In this document: positions 35,677 to 44,408 of the stretch, piece after piece
Layout: each line of letters opens with the position of its first letter
Numbering within the stretch: position 1 is the stretch's first letter
Notes under the pieces: model-generated
Databases searched by the model: none
What the model saw: only the letters and a program-made list of their open reading frames with translations
Told to the model about the DNA's origin: nothing
Source of the DNA: Microbacterium sp. GCS4
GTDB lineage: Bacteria > Actinomycetota > Actinomycetes > Actinomycetales > Microbacteriaceae
Direction: 5' to 3'
Assembly (NCBI RefSeq): GCF_001262495.1
Contig: NZ_LGYE01000002.1
Span: 300,368-364,367, forward strand
DNA: 64,000 bases
Position numbers and translations under genes: made by a program

Positions 35677-36647
35677 CGAGAACGGTGCTCGACGTGCGGG
35701 ATCTGCACGTGTCCCTGCGCAGCGGCGAGCGGACGGTGACGCCGGTCGACGGGGTGTCCTTCGACGTGCGGGCCGGGGAGTCCCTCGGGATCGTCGGCGA
35801 GTCCGGGTCGGGGAAGAGCCTGACGCTCAAGGCGGTGCTCGGGCTCCTGCCCCGTGGCGGCTCGACCGCGGGATCGGTCTCGTATTCGTTCGCGGACGGC
35901 CCGACCGAGGTCGACGCCGATCGTGTGCGGGGCCGCGGTGCCGCGATGGTCTTCCAGGAGCCGATGACGGCTCTGAACCCGACGATGCGGGTCGGCGACC
36001 TGATCGCGGAGGCCGTGCGGATGACCGGATCGCGTCGCCCCGGGGTGATCCGGCAGCGGGTGCACGAGCTCATGGCCGGCGTCGGGATCCCGGACCCGGA
36101 ACGCCGGGCGCGGATGTGGCCGCACGAGCTCTCGGGTGGACTGCGCCAGCGGGTGATGATCGCCGCCGCGCTCGCCACCGAGCCGGAGGTGCTGCTGTGC
36201 GACGAGCCGACCACCGCGCTCGACGTCACGATCCAGGCGCAGATCCTCCGGTTGCTGCGCGACCTGCGGCGTGAACGCGAACTCGCGATGGTGTTCGTCT
36301 CGCATGACCTCGCGGTCGTCGCGGAGGTGTGCGACAGGGTCGCCGTGATGTACGCGGGGCGGATCGTCGAGACCGGGGCCGTCGCCGACGTGCTGCGCGC
36401 CCCGCAGCATCCGTACACGGCCGCCCTGCTGGCCTCGGCCCCCTCGTTCGTCGGAGGCTCCGGCCGGTTGGCGACCATCCCCGGGTCCCCGCCCGACCCC
36501 CGCGCGTTCCCGAGCGGATGCCGGTTCGCGCCGCGCTGCACGTTCGCGGTCGAGGACTGCCGGTCGTCGTCGTACACGCTCGCGGGGGCGGACGGCGGAG
36601 CGACCGCCTGCATCCGCCCCGAGGTTCTGGCGGAGGCCGCGGCATGA
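35673..36647 (+). CDS. dipeptide-type ABC importer, DppD-like ATPase
   Basis: The 324-residue ATPase has Walker A GESGSGKSL near residue 43, signature LSGGLRQRVMIAAALA near 152, Walker B VLLCDEPTTALDV near 173 and the switch VSHDLAVVAEV. The C-terminal oligopeptide-type extension contains the Cys-rich stretch GCRFAPRCTFAVEDC near 285-300 typical of this family. It overlaps both neighbours by four bases. Together with the next gene it powers the transporter. Confidence 0.94.
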   Translation: MTRTVLDVRDLHVSLRSGERTVTPVDGVSFDVRAGESLGIVGESGSGKSLTLKAVLGLLPRGGSTAGSVSYSFADGPTEVDADRVRGRGAAMVFQEPMTALNPTMRVGDLIAEAVRMTGSRRPGVIRQRVHELMAGVGIPDPERRARMWPHELSGGLRQRVMIAAALATEPEVLLCDEPTTALDVTIQAQILRLLRDLRRERELAMVFVSHDLAVVAEVCDRVAVMYAGRIVETGAVADVLRAPQHPYTAALLASAPSFVGGSGRLATIPGSPPDPRAFPSGCRFAPRCTFAVEDCRSSSYTLAGADGGATACIRPEVLAEAAA

Positions 36648-37519
36648 CCGTGCTGGTGGAGGCCGCGGGGCTGACGGTCGCATACCGCACGGGGTCGGCC
36701 CTGCTCGCTCGGTTGCGCGGCCGCCCCGCTCCCGAGGTGCGGGCGCTCGACGGCGTCGACCTGTCGATCGAACGCGGATCGATCGTCGGCGTCGTGGGGG
36801 AGTCCGGGTGCGGCAAGTCGACGCTCGCCCGTGCGCTCGTCGGGCTCGCGCCGCTCGCGCGGGGCGAGGTGCTGTTCGAGGGGGAGCGGATGGGGCGGCG
36901 GCGCACCCGGGAGCAGACGCGGCGCGTGCAGATGGTGTTCCAGGACCCCTCGGCGTCGCTCGACCCCTCGATGACGGTGGGTCAGACGCTGTGCGAGCTG
37001 CTGCGCGTGCACCGGATGGTCCCGTCGGACGCCGTGGCCGCCCGCGCGGAGGACCTCATGCGCCGGGTCGAGTTGCCGCCGGCGCTGCTGAGCGCTCGTC
37101 CGCGCCGTCTGTCGGGAGGGCAGCGGCAACGGGTGGGCATCGCGCGCGCTCTGGCGCTCGAGCCCGACGTGCTCGTGGCCGACGAGTCGGTCGCGGCGCT
37201 CGACGTCTCGGTGCAGGCGGCCATCCTGAACCTGCTGCAGCAGCTGCGGGTCGATCTGGGGCTCACGATCGTCTTCATCTCGCACGACCTCGCGGTCGTC
37301 CGTCACCTGTGCGATCGGGTCGTGGTGATGAACGGCGGTCGGATCGTGGAGGACCGGCCCGTGGGCGAGCTCTTCGACGACCCCCGGCATCCGTACACCG
37401 CCACGTTGCTGGCCGCGGCTCCGCGGTTCGCGGTGCTCGATCGCGGACCGGAGCCGATGCCGCCGGCGGCGTCGATGCAGTCGGCTCGGATCCCGCGGGA
37501 GGGCGCCCCGATAGGATGA
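36644..37519 (+). CDS. dipeptide-type ABC importer, DppF-like ATPase
   Basis: The 291-residue ATPase has Walker A GESGCGKSTLAR near 52, signature LSGGQRQRVGIARALA near 155, Walker B VLVADESVAALDVS near 178 and the switch SHDLAVVRHL. It is the second ATPase of the heterodimer. Glu follows Asp in Walker B as usual, while the following residues ESVAALD replace the more common EPTSALD, a natural variant. Its stop is 7 bases before the tetR start. Confidence 0.93.
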   Translation: MTVLVEAAGLTVAYRTGSALLARLRGRPAPEVRALDGVDLSIERGSIVGVVGESGCGKSTLARALVGLAPLARGEVLFEGERMGRRRTREQTRRVQMVFQDPSASLDPSMTVGQTLCELLRVHRMVPSDAVAARAEDLMRRVELPPALLSARPRRLSGGQRQRVGIARALALEPDVLVADESVAALDVSVQAAILNLLQQLRVDLGLTIVFISHDLAVVRHLCDRVVVMNGGRIVEDRPVGELFDDPRHPYTATLLAAAPRFAVLDRGPEPMPPAASMQSARIPREGAPIG

Positions 37520-37526
37520 AGGCGCT

Positions 37527-38144
37527 ATGAGCGAGGTGACCGACCGGCGCGCGAAGGGCAGGGCGCGGCAGCAGATCGTCGTGGATGCTGCCGCCCAGGC
37601 GATCGCCGACCTGGGGCTCGCGAACGTGCGGGTCTCCGACATCGCCGAGCGCGCGGGCATGACCTCGGGGCACGTGACGTACTACTTCCCTTCGAAGACC
37701 GATCTGCTCATGCTCGCGATCCGGCGCAGTGAGGAGTCGCTCGTCGAGCAGGTGGACGCGGAGCTCGACGGCATCGCGGAGCCCTGGGCGCGGCTGGAGA
37801 GACTGATCGAACTGTCGGCGTCGAACGGACGCGGGGATCCGGGCTGGATCTTGTGGTTCCAGGTCTGGTCGGACGCCGCGATCGACGACACGGTCGCCGA
37901 GGTGCACAACGAGCTCGACTCGCGCTGGCGGGAGATCCTCCGGGGCGTGCTGGACTACGGACGCGCACGTGCCGCATTCGCGTTCGACGACCTCGACGAC
38001 ACGGCCGAGGTGATCTCGGCTGCGATCGACGGCCTCTCGGTGCAGCTCACGGTGGGCGCCCCCGGTGTGGACCACGCGCGGATGCTGCGGCTGTGCCTTC
38101 GGGTCTGCGCGGCGCTCCTCGGTGGTGCGCCCGAGGCTGACTGA
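37527..38144 (+). CDS. TetR-family regulator, proposed repressor of the guanidino locus
   Basis: The 205-residue protein has an N-terminal TetR helix-turn-helix: ANVRVSDIAERAGMTSGHVTYYFPSKTDLL spans about residues 33-62, with the recognition helix SGHVTYYFPSK. The C-terminal half resembles the BetI-type ligand domain (WILWFQVWSDAA). As the last gene of the transporter operon, followed by a divergent-free gap with operator site 3, it is the best candidate for binding the three ATTGGAT palindromes (inference). Its ligand may be the transported compound. Confidence 0.9.
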   Translation: MSEVTDRRAKGRARQQIVVDAAAQAIADLGLANVRVSDIAERAGMTSGHVTYYFPSKTDLLMLAIRRSEESLVEQVDAELDGIAEPWARLERLIELSASNGRGDPGWILWFQVWSDAAIDDTVAEVHNELDSRWREILRGVLDYGRARAAFAFDDLDDTAEVISAAIDGLSVQLTVGAPGVDHARMLRLCLRVCAALLGGAPEAD

Positions 38145-38262
38145 GCCCGGCTCAGCGGGGCGGGTGCTTCGGTGCCCGGTTCCCTCGGCGCGCTCTCGTG
38201 CGCGCTCCCGTGGGCGTCGCGCGCGGGCACGCACACTCCGCGGAAGACGGGGTTGCGAGAAA

Positions 38263-38279
38263 ATTGGATGACATCCAAG
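38263..38279. promoter_or_regulatory. palindromic operator, site 3 of the TetR regulon
   Basis: ATTGGATGACATCCAAG matches site 1 at 15 of 17 positions and retains TTGGAT and ATCCAA arms around three bases. It lies 36-52 bases upstream of the GTG start of the cytosolic deiminase. No convincing -10/-35 pair stands out in the GC-rich sequence before it. Confidence 0.7.
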
Positions 38280-38314
38280 ATAGTCGGAGTACACGCAACC
38301 AATGGAGGTCCGTC

Positions 38315-39349
38315 GTGATCGACACGAACACCACCCCGGCATCCGCCGGTTTCTCGATGCCCGCAGAATGGGCTCCCCACGCCGGCTGCCTCATGGTCTG
38401 GCCCACGCGCCGCGAGCTCTGGCGGGACCGCCTCGCCGACGCCAAGCGGGACTATGCGACGGTCGCCAGGGCGATCGCCGCCTTCGAGCCCGTGATCATG
38501 ATGTGCGTGCCCGGCGAGGCGGGCGAGGTCATCGATCTGTGCGGTGCCGGCGTCGAGCCGCTCGAAGTTCCCGTCGACGACTCCTGGGCTCGCGACAGCG
38601 GTCCGGCGTTCGTGACGAACGAGCGCGGCGAGCTCGCCGCCGTCGGGTTCCGCTTCAACGCCTGGGGGGAGCGCTGGCATCCCCACGACCAGGACGCCCT
38701 GGTCCCCGAACGCATCGCCGCTCACCTCGGCATCCCGCTCTTCCGTGCGCCGTTCGTGCTGGAGGGCGGGGCGTTCTTCGTCGACGGCGAAGGCACGCTG
38801 CTCACGACCGAGCAGTGCCTGCTGAACCCGAATCGCAATCCGACCATGTCGAAGGTCGAGATCGAGCACGGGCTGCGCGACTACCTGGGTGTGTCGACGG
38901 TGATCTGGCTCCCCTACGGTCACAGTCTCGACGTCGGACCGGCCGGCACCGACGGTCACGTCGACGGTGTCGCGCAGTTCGTCTCGCCGGGGCGGGTGAT
39001 GCTCGAGGTGCCTTCCGACCCGGCATCCACGGAGTACCTGCGGTCGCGGGCGAACCTCGCCCGCCTGCGCGAGGCCCGGGACGCCCAGGGGCGCGCCCTC
39101 GACGTCGCCCTGCTCGATCCGCATGCCGCCGCAGAGGTCTCGTACGCGAACCACTACCTCGCCGACGGCGCCGTCATCGTGCCGGTCGAGGGCGACGGCC
39201 GCGACGACGAGGTCCTCGACTTCCTGCGTGCGACATACCCCGAGCGCACCGTCGTGGGCGTACCCGGCGCGACCATCGCGTTCGGCGGCGGTGGACCGCA
39301 TTGCATCACGCAGCAGATCCCCGCAGCCGCCGGTCGAGGACGGCTGTGA
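38315..39349 (+). CDS. agmatine deiminase family protein, cytosolic
   Basis: The 344-residue enzyme lacks any export signal. It has the complete set of motifs: WARDSGPAFV, EGGAFFVDGEGT, NPNRNPTMSK, GTDGHVDGVAQFV with the catalytic His and Asp, and FGGGGPHCITQQIPA with the nucleophilic Cys near the C-terminus. Agmatine deiminase gives N-carbamoylputrescine and ammonia. GTG at 38315 is chosen because GGAGG lies 6 bases upstream (38304-38308). The stop overlaps the amidase start by GTGA. The lipoprotein paralog at 30990 differs chiefly by its export signal. Confidence 0.92.
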   Translation: MIDTNTTPASAGFSMPAEWAPHAGCLMVWPTRRELWRDRLADAKRDYATVARAIAAFEPVIMMCVPGEAGEVIDLCGAGVEPLEVPVDDSWARDSGPAFVTNERGELAAVGFRFNAWGERWHPHDQDALVPERIAAHLGIPLFRAPFVLEGGAFFVDGEGTLLTTEQCLLNPNRNPTMSKVEIEHGLRDYLGVSTVIWLPYGHSLDVGPAGTDGHVDGVAQFVSPGRVMLEVPSDPASTEYLRSRANLARLREARDAQGRALDVALLDPHAAAEVSYANHYLADGAVIVPVEGDGRDDEVLDFLRATYPERTVVGVPGATIAFGGGGPHCITQQIPAAAGRGRL

Positions 39350-41091
39350 CCGCGGGCGCCGGCGGGGCCTTCGACGTCGTGGAGGCCTCCATCGCCGATC
39401 TGCGGAGAGCGCTCGAGGACGGGTCGGCGACGAGCGAATCCCTCACCCGTGCCTACTCGGCGCGCATCGCGGCCTATGACGGCGCCGACACGGCGACCGC
39501 GCTCAACGCGCTCGTCGTCATGAACCCCGACGCGCTGCGCGAGGCGAGAGCGTCCGACGATCGCCGGGCGCGAGGAGCGGTCCGAGGCCCGCTCGACGGC
39601 ATCCCGTACACGGCGAAGGACAGCTACCTGGTCCGAGGACTGACCGCCGCCGCGGGGAGCCCGGCCTTCGCGAACCTCCTCGCGCAGCGGGACGCCTTCA
39701 CGATCGAGCGACTGCGCGCCGCGGGCGCGGTGCTCCTCGGCCTCACGAACATGCCGCCCATGGCGAACGGCGGCATGCAGCGCGGGCTCTACGGCAGGGC
39801 GGAGAGCCCGTACGACGGCGACCACCTGACCGCCGCGTTCGCCTCGGGGTCGTCGAACGGCTCCGGCACCGCGACGGCGGCCTCGTTCGCGGCGTTCGGC
39901 CTCGCCGAGGAGACCTGGTCGTCGGGCCGTGCGCCCGCCTCGAACAACGCCCTGTGCGCCTACACGCCCTCGCGGGGAGTGATCTCGGTGCGCGGCAACT
40001 GGCCGCTGGTGCCCACGATGGACGTCGTCGTCCCGCACACCCGCACCATGGCTGACCTGCTCGAGGTGCTCGACGTCATCGTCGCCGACGACCCGGACAC
40101 CCGCGGCGACTTCTGGCGCGTGCAGCCGTGGGTCACGATCCCCGCTGCCTCGCGGATCCGGCCGTCGTCATACCCGGCGCTGGCGCCGATCGACGGTGCG
40201 GATGCTGCGGCGACGCTTCGCGGGAAGAGGGTCGGCGTCCCGCGGATGTACATCAACCAGGATGCCGAGGCGGGGCGCGGGGCGAGGGGCGTCGGCGGGC
40301 CGACCGGGCAGCGGATCGACACGCGGGACTCGATCCTCGCACTGTGGGAGGCCGCGCGACGTGACCTGGAGGCCGCGGGCGTCGAGGTCGTCGAGGTCGA
40401 CTTCCCGGTCGTCTCGAACTACGAGGGCGACCGCGAAGGGGCGCCGACGATCGCGACGCGGGGCCTCGTGAGCCCCGAGTACCTCCGTCGGGAGATCGTC
40501 GACCTCTCGGCGTGGTCCTGGGACGACTTCCTCCAGGCGAACGCCGACCCGGCGCTCTGCTCGCTCGCCGACGTCGACGGGGACCTCATCTTCGTCGTCG
40601 AGGAGGGTGTGCTCCCCGACCGCTACACGGGCTTCGACGATGATGTCGCCGATTATCCGCAGTGGGTGCGCGATCACCCCGGAGCATGCCTGGACGAGAT
40701 GCCCGAGCTGCCCGAGGGGCTCGCCGGGCTGGAGGAGACGCGCAGGCGCGACCTGGAGGAGTGGATGGGTCGGAGGGGGCTCGACGCCGTCGTCTTCCCC
40801 GCCGTGGCCGACATCGGTCGCGCCGACATGGACGTCAACCCTGCCGCGGCCGACGAGGGCTGGCGCAACGGCGTGTGGGTCGCGAACGGCAACCTCGTGC
40901 TCCGGCATCTCGGCATCCCCACCGTGACCGTGCCGCTCGGTCTCCTCGCCGACATCCGGATGCCGGTGGGGCTCACGTTCGCGGGGAGGGCGTACGACGA
41001 CACGGAACTGCTGCGCCTCGCTGCAGCTTTCGAGGCGACGGGGGAGCGGCGGACGTCCCCGCCGCGGACACCGCGACTCGTGCAGAGGTGA
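39346..41091 (+). CDS. amidase-signature family hydrolase
   Basis: The 581-residue protein belongs to the Ser-cisSer-Lys amidase family. The catalytic Lys lies in DGIPYTAKDSYL near residue 88, the glycine/serine-rich core ASGSSNGSGTATAASF near 167-182, and the probable nucleophile in EETWSSGRAPAS near 193. It ends with PTVTVPLGLLAD and a long family tail. It is coupled by GTGA overlap to the agmatine deiminase, which suggests that it hydrolyses the amide or ureido product in place of the usual nitrilase-type carbamoylputrescine amidase (inference). The true substrate is unproven. Confidence 0.85.
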   Translation: MTAGAGGAFDVVEASIADLRRALEDGSATSESLTRAYSARIAAYDGADTATALNALVVMNPDALREARASDDRRARGAVRGPLDGIPYTAKDSYLVRGLTAAAGSPAFANLLAQRDAFTIERLRAAGAVLLGLTNMPPMANGGMQRGLYGRAESPYDGDHLTAAFASGSSNGSGTATAASFAAFGLAEETWSSGRAPASNNALCAYTPSRGVISVRGNWPLVPTMDVVVPHTRTMADLLEVLDVIVADDPDTRGDFWRVQPWVTIPAASRIRPSSYPALAPIDGADAAATLRGKRVGVPRMYINQDAEAGRGARGVGGPTGQRIDTRDSILALWEAARRDLEAAGVEVVEVDFPVVSNYEGDREGAPTIATRGLVSPEYLRREIVDLSAWSWDDFLQANADPALCSLADVDGDLIFVVEEGVLPDRYTGFDDDVADYPQWVRDHPGACLDEMPELPEGLAGLEETRRRDLEEWMGRRGLDAVVFPAVADIGRADMDVNPAAADEGWRNGVWVANGNLVLRHLGIPTVTVPLGLLADIRMPVGLTFAGRAYDDTELLRLAAAFEATGERRTSPPRTPRLVQR

Positions 41092-41163
41092 TCTGCGGGG
41101 CGCGGCGGCTCCCGATCGCGCGGTCTCGGCGCCGGCCCGCGGCGTCGGTCCGGGTGACGTCGC

Positions 41164-41367
41164 TCAGCGCGACGTCGGCGGCAGCTTGTCGACGCCGTGT
41201 CGGGCGGGTGTGCCCGGTTCGGCGGCGGTGTCGGGGGAGGCGTTGCCCTCTGCTGCGGGGGCGTCGGTGCCGGGGTAGTGCGGCTCCTCGATCTCGACGG
41301 CCTTGTCGCGCTCCTCGAGCGGGGGGAGGTGGTCCAGCGGCTGCTTGATGTCGTCGGGGTGGCTCAT
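41164..41367 (-). CDS. small acidic hypothetical protein
   Basis: This 67-residue frame starts MSHPDDIKQPLDHLPPLEER and is rich in Pro, Asp and Glu, so it is probably unstructured and soluble. Codon use fits the region and the frame is not antisense to any gene. A ribosome site is weak. I do not recognise a family. It converges with the amidase and is divergent from the MFS gene. Confidence 0.5.
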   Translation of the reverse strand: MSHPDDIKQPLDHLPPLEERDKAVEIEEPHYPGTDAPAAEGNASPDTAAEPGTPARHGVDKLPPTSR

Positions 41368-41525
41368 GGCGACAGCATCCGCCCGTTCGCATAGCGAGGA
41401 CAGGGGGTTGCCGAGGGTTCGTGCGTGTGCTTCGAATCGATACGATGGAGGCGAGCAGGGTTTGTAACTTCCCCTTGCATATTCCTTCCCGTCCGCTTCC
41501 CCGCGATCCCCGAGAGCCGGTCCCC

Positions 41526-42839
41526 GTGTCGCACGAGCAGTCCCCGCGGGCCGAGGCGTCGGCCACGCGGTACATCGTCCGTTCGCGCCTGCTGCGCGGC
41601 GCGTTCCTGAGCCTCGTGATCTCGGGGATCGGCATGTCGATCACCGCCCCGCAGATCACCCTGTTCCTCGTCGAGGAGCTGCACCTCACCGACTCGCAGG
41701 CGGGACTCTACTTCCTCACCAATCTCGTGGCGCCGATCACCGGGTACATCGTGGGCTCGCTCTCCGACCGCATGGGATCGCGCCTGCTGGTGTTCCGCAT
41801 CTCGGCGGTCGCGGGCTTCGTGGGGTGGGCGCTGATGGCGGTCGCGATGCAGGCGTGGATGCCGTTCGCGATCAACATGCTGATGCTCAGCGCTGCCGGC
41901 GCCGGTGCCGCGCAGCTGCAGGCGGCCGTGCGCGACGAGCTCAACGCCTCGCCGACGCCGGCCGACAACAGCGTGATCGCCGTGATGCGCACGGCCATGG
42001 CGTTCGGGTGGGTCGTGGGGCCGGTGCTCGGCGCCGTGCTCGGTGCCGCCTTCGGGCTGCGACCGCTGCTCCTGCTCACGGGACTCAGCATCCTGCTGTC
42101 GATCGTGCCGCTGATCGGGGTGCGGACGCCGCCCGTGCGCGCCGAGCGCTCCTCGCCGATCCGCTCGGCGGCCGACGATCCGGCCGAGCTGGGCGCGGAC
42201 GAGCCCGCCCTTCCCTCGGGGGCGACGGTCGTCGCGGTGCGGCGGTCGATGGCGCCGCTGCTGCTGTTCACCGCGATCTACATCCTCATCATGTGCGGCG
42301 AGACCGTGAAGCTCGCCTACCTTCCGCTCTACATGGACCGGACCCTGGGTATGGATGCCGGGCTCCGCGGCGCGGTCATCGGCCTGCAGCCGCTCATCGA
42401 GCTGCCGCTCATGCTGTTCGCCGCGAAGCTCGCGGACCGGTTCGGGGTCACCCGCGTGCTGCTCTGCGGCGCCGTGATGGCGGTCGGTGCGCACGTGGCG
42501 TACGCGTCGGCGGATGCGGTCGCGCAGCCGATCGTGCTGCTGGTGCTCGGTCAGCTGTTCATGGCGGGGGTCATCGCGACGTTCGGGGTGCTCGGCATCA
42601 CGGTGGCGCAGCGGCTGCTCCCGGAGCGCATCGGCACGGCATCCAGCGTCTTCCTCAGCTCCTACGCGCTCAATGCCGCCCTCGGCGGGTTCCTCGGCAG
42701 TGTGGGGGCGGCGTGGCTCGGGATGCCGCATCTCTTCTGGATCCCCGCCGGGATCGCCGCGCTCGGCGCCGTGTCGCTCGTCGCGCTGAGTGTCGCGGTG
42801 CCGCTCGGGTCGCCCGGGCGGGGCGCGCGGGTGGAGTGA
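41526..42839 (+). CDS. MFS transporter, sugar-efflux (SET) type
   Basis: The 437-residue protein has about 12 hydrophobic helices with the MFS loop motif GSLSDRMGSRLL near residue 85 and a central cytoplasmic loop rich in acidic residues and Arg. The overall pattern resembles the SET family of sugar efflux transporters. The frame is open to 41421; GTG at 41526 (VSHEQSPRAEASATRY) gives a usual cytoplasmic N-terminus, although no strong ribosome site precedes it. The TetR gene follows after 48 bases and may control it, although that gene has its own promoter-like site. Confidence 0.83.
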   Translation: MSHEQSPRAEASATRYIVRSRLLRGAFLSLVISGIGMSITAPQITLFLVEELHLTDSQAGLYFLTNLVAPITGYIVGSLSDRMGSRLLVFRISAVAGFVGWALMAVAMQAWMPFAINMLMLSAAGAGAAQLQAAVRDELNASPTPADNSVIAVMRTAMAFGWVVGPVLGAVLGAAFGLRPLLLLTGLSILLSIVPLIGVRTPPVRAERSSPIRSAADDPAELGADEPALPSGATVVAVRRSMAPLLLFTAIYILIMCGETVKLAYLPLYMDRTLGMDAGLRGAVIGLQPLIELPLMLFAAKLADRFGVTRVLLCGAVMAVGAHVAYASADAVAQPIVLLVLGQLFMAGVIATFGVLGITVAQRLLPERIGTASSVFLSSYALNAALGGFLGSVGAAWLGMPHLFWIPAGIAALGAVSLVALSVAVPLGSPGRGARVE

Positions 42840-42854
42840 CGCGGGAACCTTTGG

Positions 42855-42881
42855 GTACGAACGTACGCATATGGGTATGAT
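42855..42881 (+). promoter_or_regulatory. operator and leaderless promoter of the TetR gene
   Basis: GTACGAACGTAC (42855-42866) is an inverted repeat with 5-base arms. TATGAT at 42876-42881 is a good -10 whose end lies 6 bases before the ATG, so the transcript probably starts at or near the A of ATG. A regulator bound to the palindrome would cover the -35 region. Confidence 0.5.
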
Positions 42882-42887
42882 CGGGTC

Positions 42888-43523
42888 ATGACCGACCACT
42901 TCGCAGGCGACCCTCGCACGAGCGGGGAGCGGATGCTCGCGGGCGACGCGGCCGGGGGCGACGCGGCCGCCGGCACGCGCAGCGGCCGCAAGAACGACCC
43001 TGAGCGGAGAGATCGGATCATCGCCGCGTGCCTCGACGTGATCGCCGACTCCGGAGTCGCGGGGGCGTCGCACCGCCGCATCGCGGACGCCGCCGGGGTG
43101 CCGCTCGGATCGATGACCTACCACTTCGACGGGATCGACGAGCTGCTGCACGAGGCCTTCACCCGGTTCTCCCACACCGTGAGCGAGCGCTTCGAGCAGC
43201 GCATGGCGGCCGCGACCGACCTCGAGTCGGCACGCGCCGCGGTCGTCGCGATCATCCACGAGGACGTGTTCGGCGACGGTCGCGAGCCGGTCCTCTCTCA
43301 TGAGCTCTACACGCTCGCCGCGCGCAAGCCCGCGTACCGCGCTCTCACGACCGCGTGGATGCGACGCAGCCGCACGGCGCTCGAGCGCCACTTCGACCCT
43401 GAGACCGCGCGACTGCTGGATGCCATGATCGAAGGTGTGTCGATCCACCGCGCGCTCGACGAGGAGCCCCGCGATCCGGCCGAGGTCGCCGAGGCCGTCG
43501 CGCGCATCACTGCGGCCAGGTAG
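42888..43523 (+). CDS. TetR-family transcriptional regulator
   Basis: The 211-residue protein has a 30-residue flexible, Ala/Gly-rich N-terminus, then the TetR DNA-binding domain. RRDRIIAACLDVIADSG is followed by ASHRRIADAAGVPLGSMTYHF around residues 60-80, with the recognition helix LGSMTYHFDG. The C-terminal domain is of the type found in RutR/AcrR-like proteins. It is the likely regulator of the exporter upstream of it, and of itself through GTACGAACGTAC (inference). Confidence 0.88.
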   Translation: MTDHFAGDPRTSGERMLAGDAAGGDAAAGTRSGRKNDPERRDRIIAACLDVIADSGVAGASHRRIADAAGVPLGSMTYHFDGIDELLHEAFTRFSHTVSERFEQRMAAATDLESARAAVVAIIHEDVFGDGREPVLSHELYTLAARKPAYRALTTAWMRRSRTALERHFDPETARLLDAMIEGVSIHRALDEEPRDPAEVAEAVARITAAR

Positions 43524-43572
43524 CCGGGAGAAGTCTCTGCAGTGGATGTCGGCGAGAGACTGGACGTGAATA

Positions 43573-43595
43573 AAATAGTATGTAAAATACTATTT
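43573..43595. promoter_or_regulatory. GntR-type operator before the acid-sugar operon (plus arm)
   Basis: AAATAGTAT and ATACTATTT are perfect 9-base arms around 5 bases (GTAAA) in an AT-rich island, 28 bases before the start of the uronate-dehydrogenase-like gene. A site of the same design stands at 54162-54184 before the minus-strand arm of the locus. Confidence 0.75.
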
Positions 43596-43622
43596 GATTT
43601 GGAACGCGATCGAAGGACGATG

Positions 43623-44408
43623 ATGACCACAGTTCTGTACACGGGAGGCACCGGCCGGATGGGCCGGGTGAGCCGCGAGGGCCTCGCCGGACGTTACGAC
43701 CGGGTCGTCCTGTTCGCGCGCCATGCACCCGAGGAGGCGCTGCACGCGGGGGAGGAGGTCGCGATCGGCGACCTCGCCGACCTCGAGGCGCTGACGGCGG
43801 CCGCACAGGGCGTCGACGTCATCGTGCACCTGGGCGGCATCGCCGACGAGTCCTCGTACGAGAGCATCCGCACGGCCAACATCGACGGCACCCAGCACGT
43901 GTACGAGGCCGCGCGCCGAGCCGGAGTGCGTCGCGTCGTGTACGCCAGCTCGAACCACGTCGTCGGCTTCCACGACGCGAGCACGGTGCTCGACGAGAGG
44001 GCCCCGCTGCGGCCCGACACCTTCTACGGCGTCTCCAAGGCCTTCGGAGAGGCGCTCGCCAGCCTGTACCACGACAAGTGGGGCATCGAATCGGTGCTCC
44101 TGCGCATCGGCACCTTCCGCCCGGAACCCGAGGACGTGCGCCAGCTCGCCCTGTGGCTCAGCTGGCGCGACGGCATCGAGCTGGTCCGTTGCGCGATCGA
44201 GAACGGCCCGGTGGGCTGCCAGGTCGTCTACGGATGCTCCGCCAACACCGGCTCCTGGTGGAACGGCGCTGCGGGCTGGGCCGCGATCGGCTACGTGCCG
44301 CAGGACGACGCCGCCGACCACGCGGGCGGTGTCGACTCGGGCGCCCCGACGCCCCGGCACCACGGCGGCGCATTCACGGCCGCGGACTACGAGGGAGGCA
44401 TCTGGTGA
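43623..44408 (+). CDS. NAD-dependent uronate-dehydrogenase-like SDR
   Basis: The 261-residue protein is an extended short-chain dehydrogenase. It has the NAD motif YTGGTGRMGR near residues 6-15, VIVHLGGIADESSY, YASSNHVVGFH with the active-site Ser, and YGVSKAFGEALAS with the Tyr-X3-Lys pair near 135. The order and spacing resemble uronate dehydrogenase, which oxidises hexuronates to aldaro-lactones. GAAGGA lies 5 bases before the second of two tandem ATGs, so 43623 is used. The next dehydrogenase overlaps by GTGA. The actual sugar-acid substrate is unknown. Confidence 0.85.
   Translation: MTTVLYTGGTGRMGRVSREGLAGRYDRVVLFARHAPEEALHAGEEVAIGDLADLEALTAAAQGVDVIVHLGGIADESSYESIRTANIDGTQHVYEAARRAGVRRVVYASSNHVVGFHDASTVLDERAPLRPDTFYGVSKAFGEALASLYHDKWGIESVLLRIGTFRPEPEDVRQLALWLSWRDGIELVRCAIENGPVGCQVVYGCSANTGSWWNGAAGWAAIGYVPQDDAADHAGGVDSGAPTPRHHGGAFTAADYEGGIW

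Noticed and set aside
38302..39345. Open frame that would extend the amidase by about 348 residues
   Set aside because: It overlaps the agmatine deiminase in another frame and translates to Arg-rich sequence; the GTG at 39346 with GTGA overlap is the better start.
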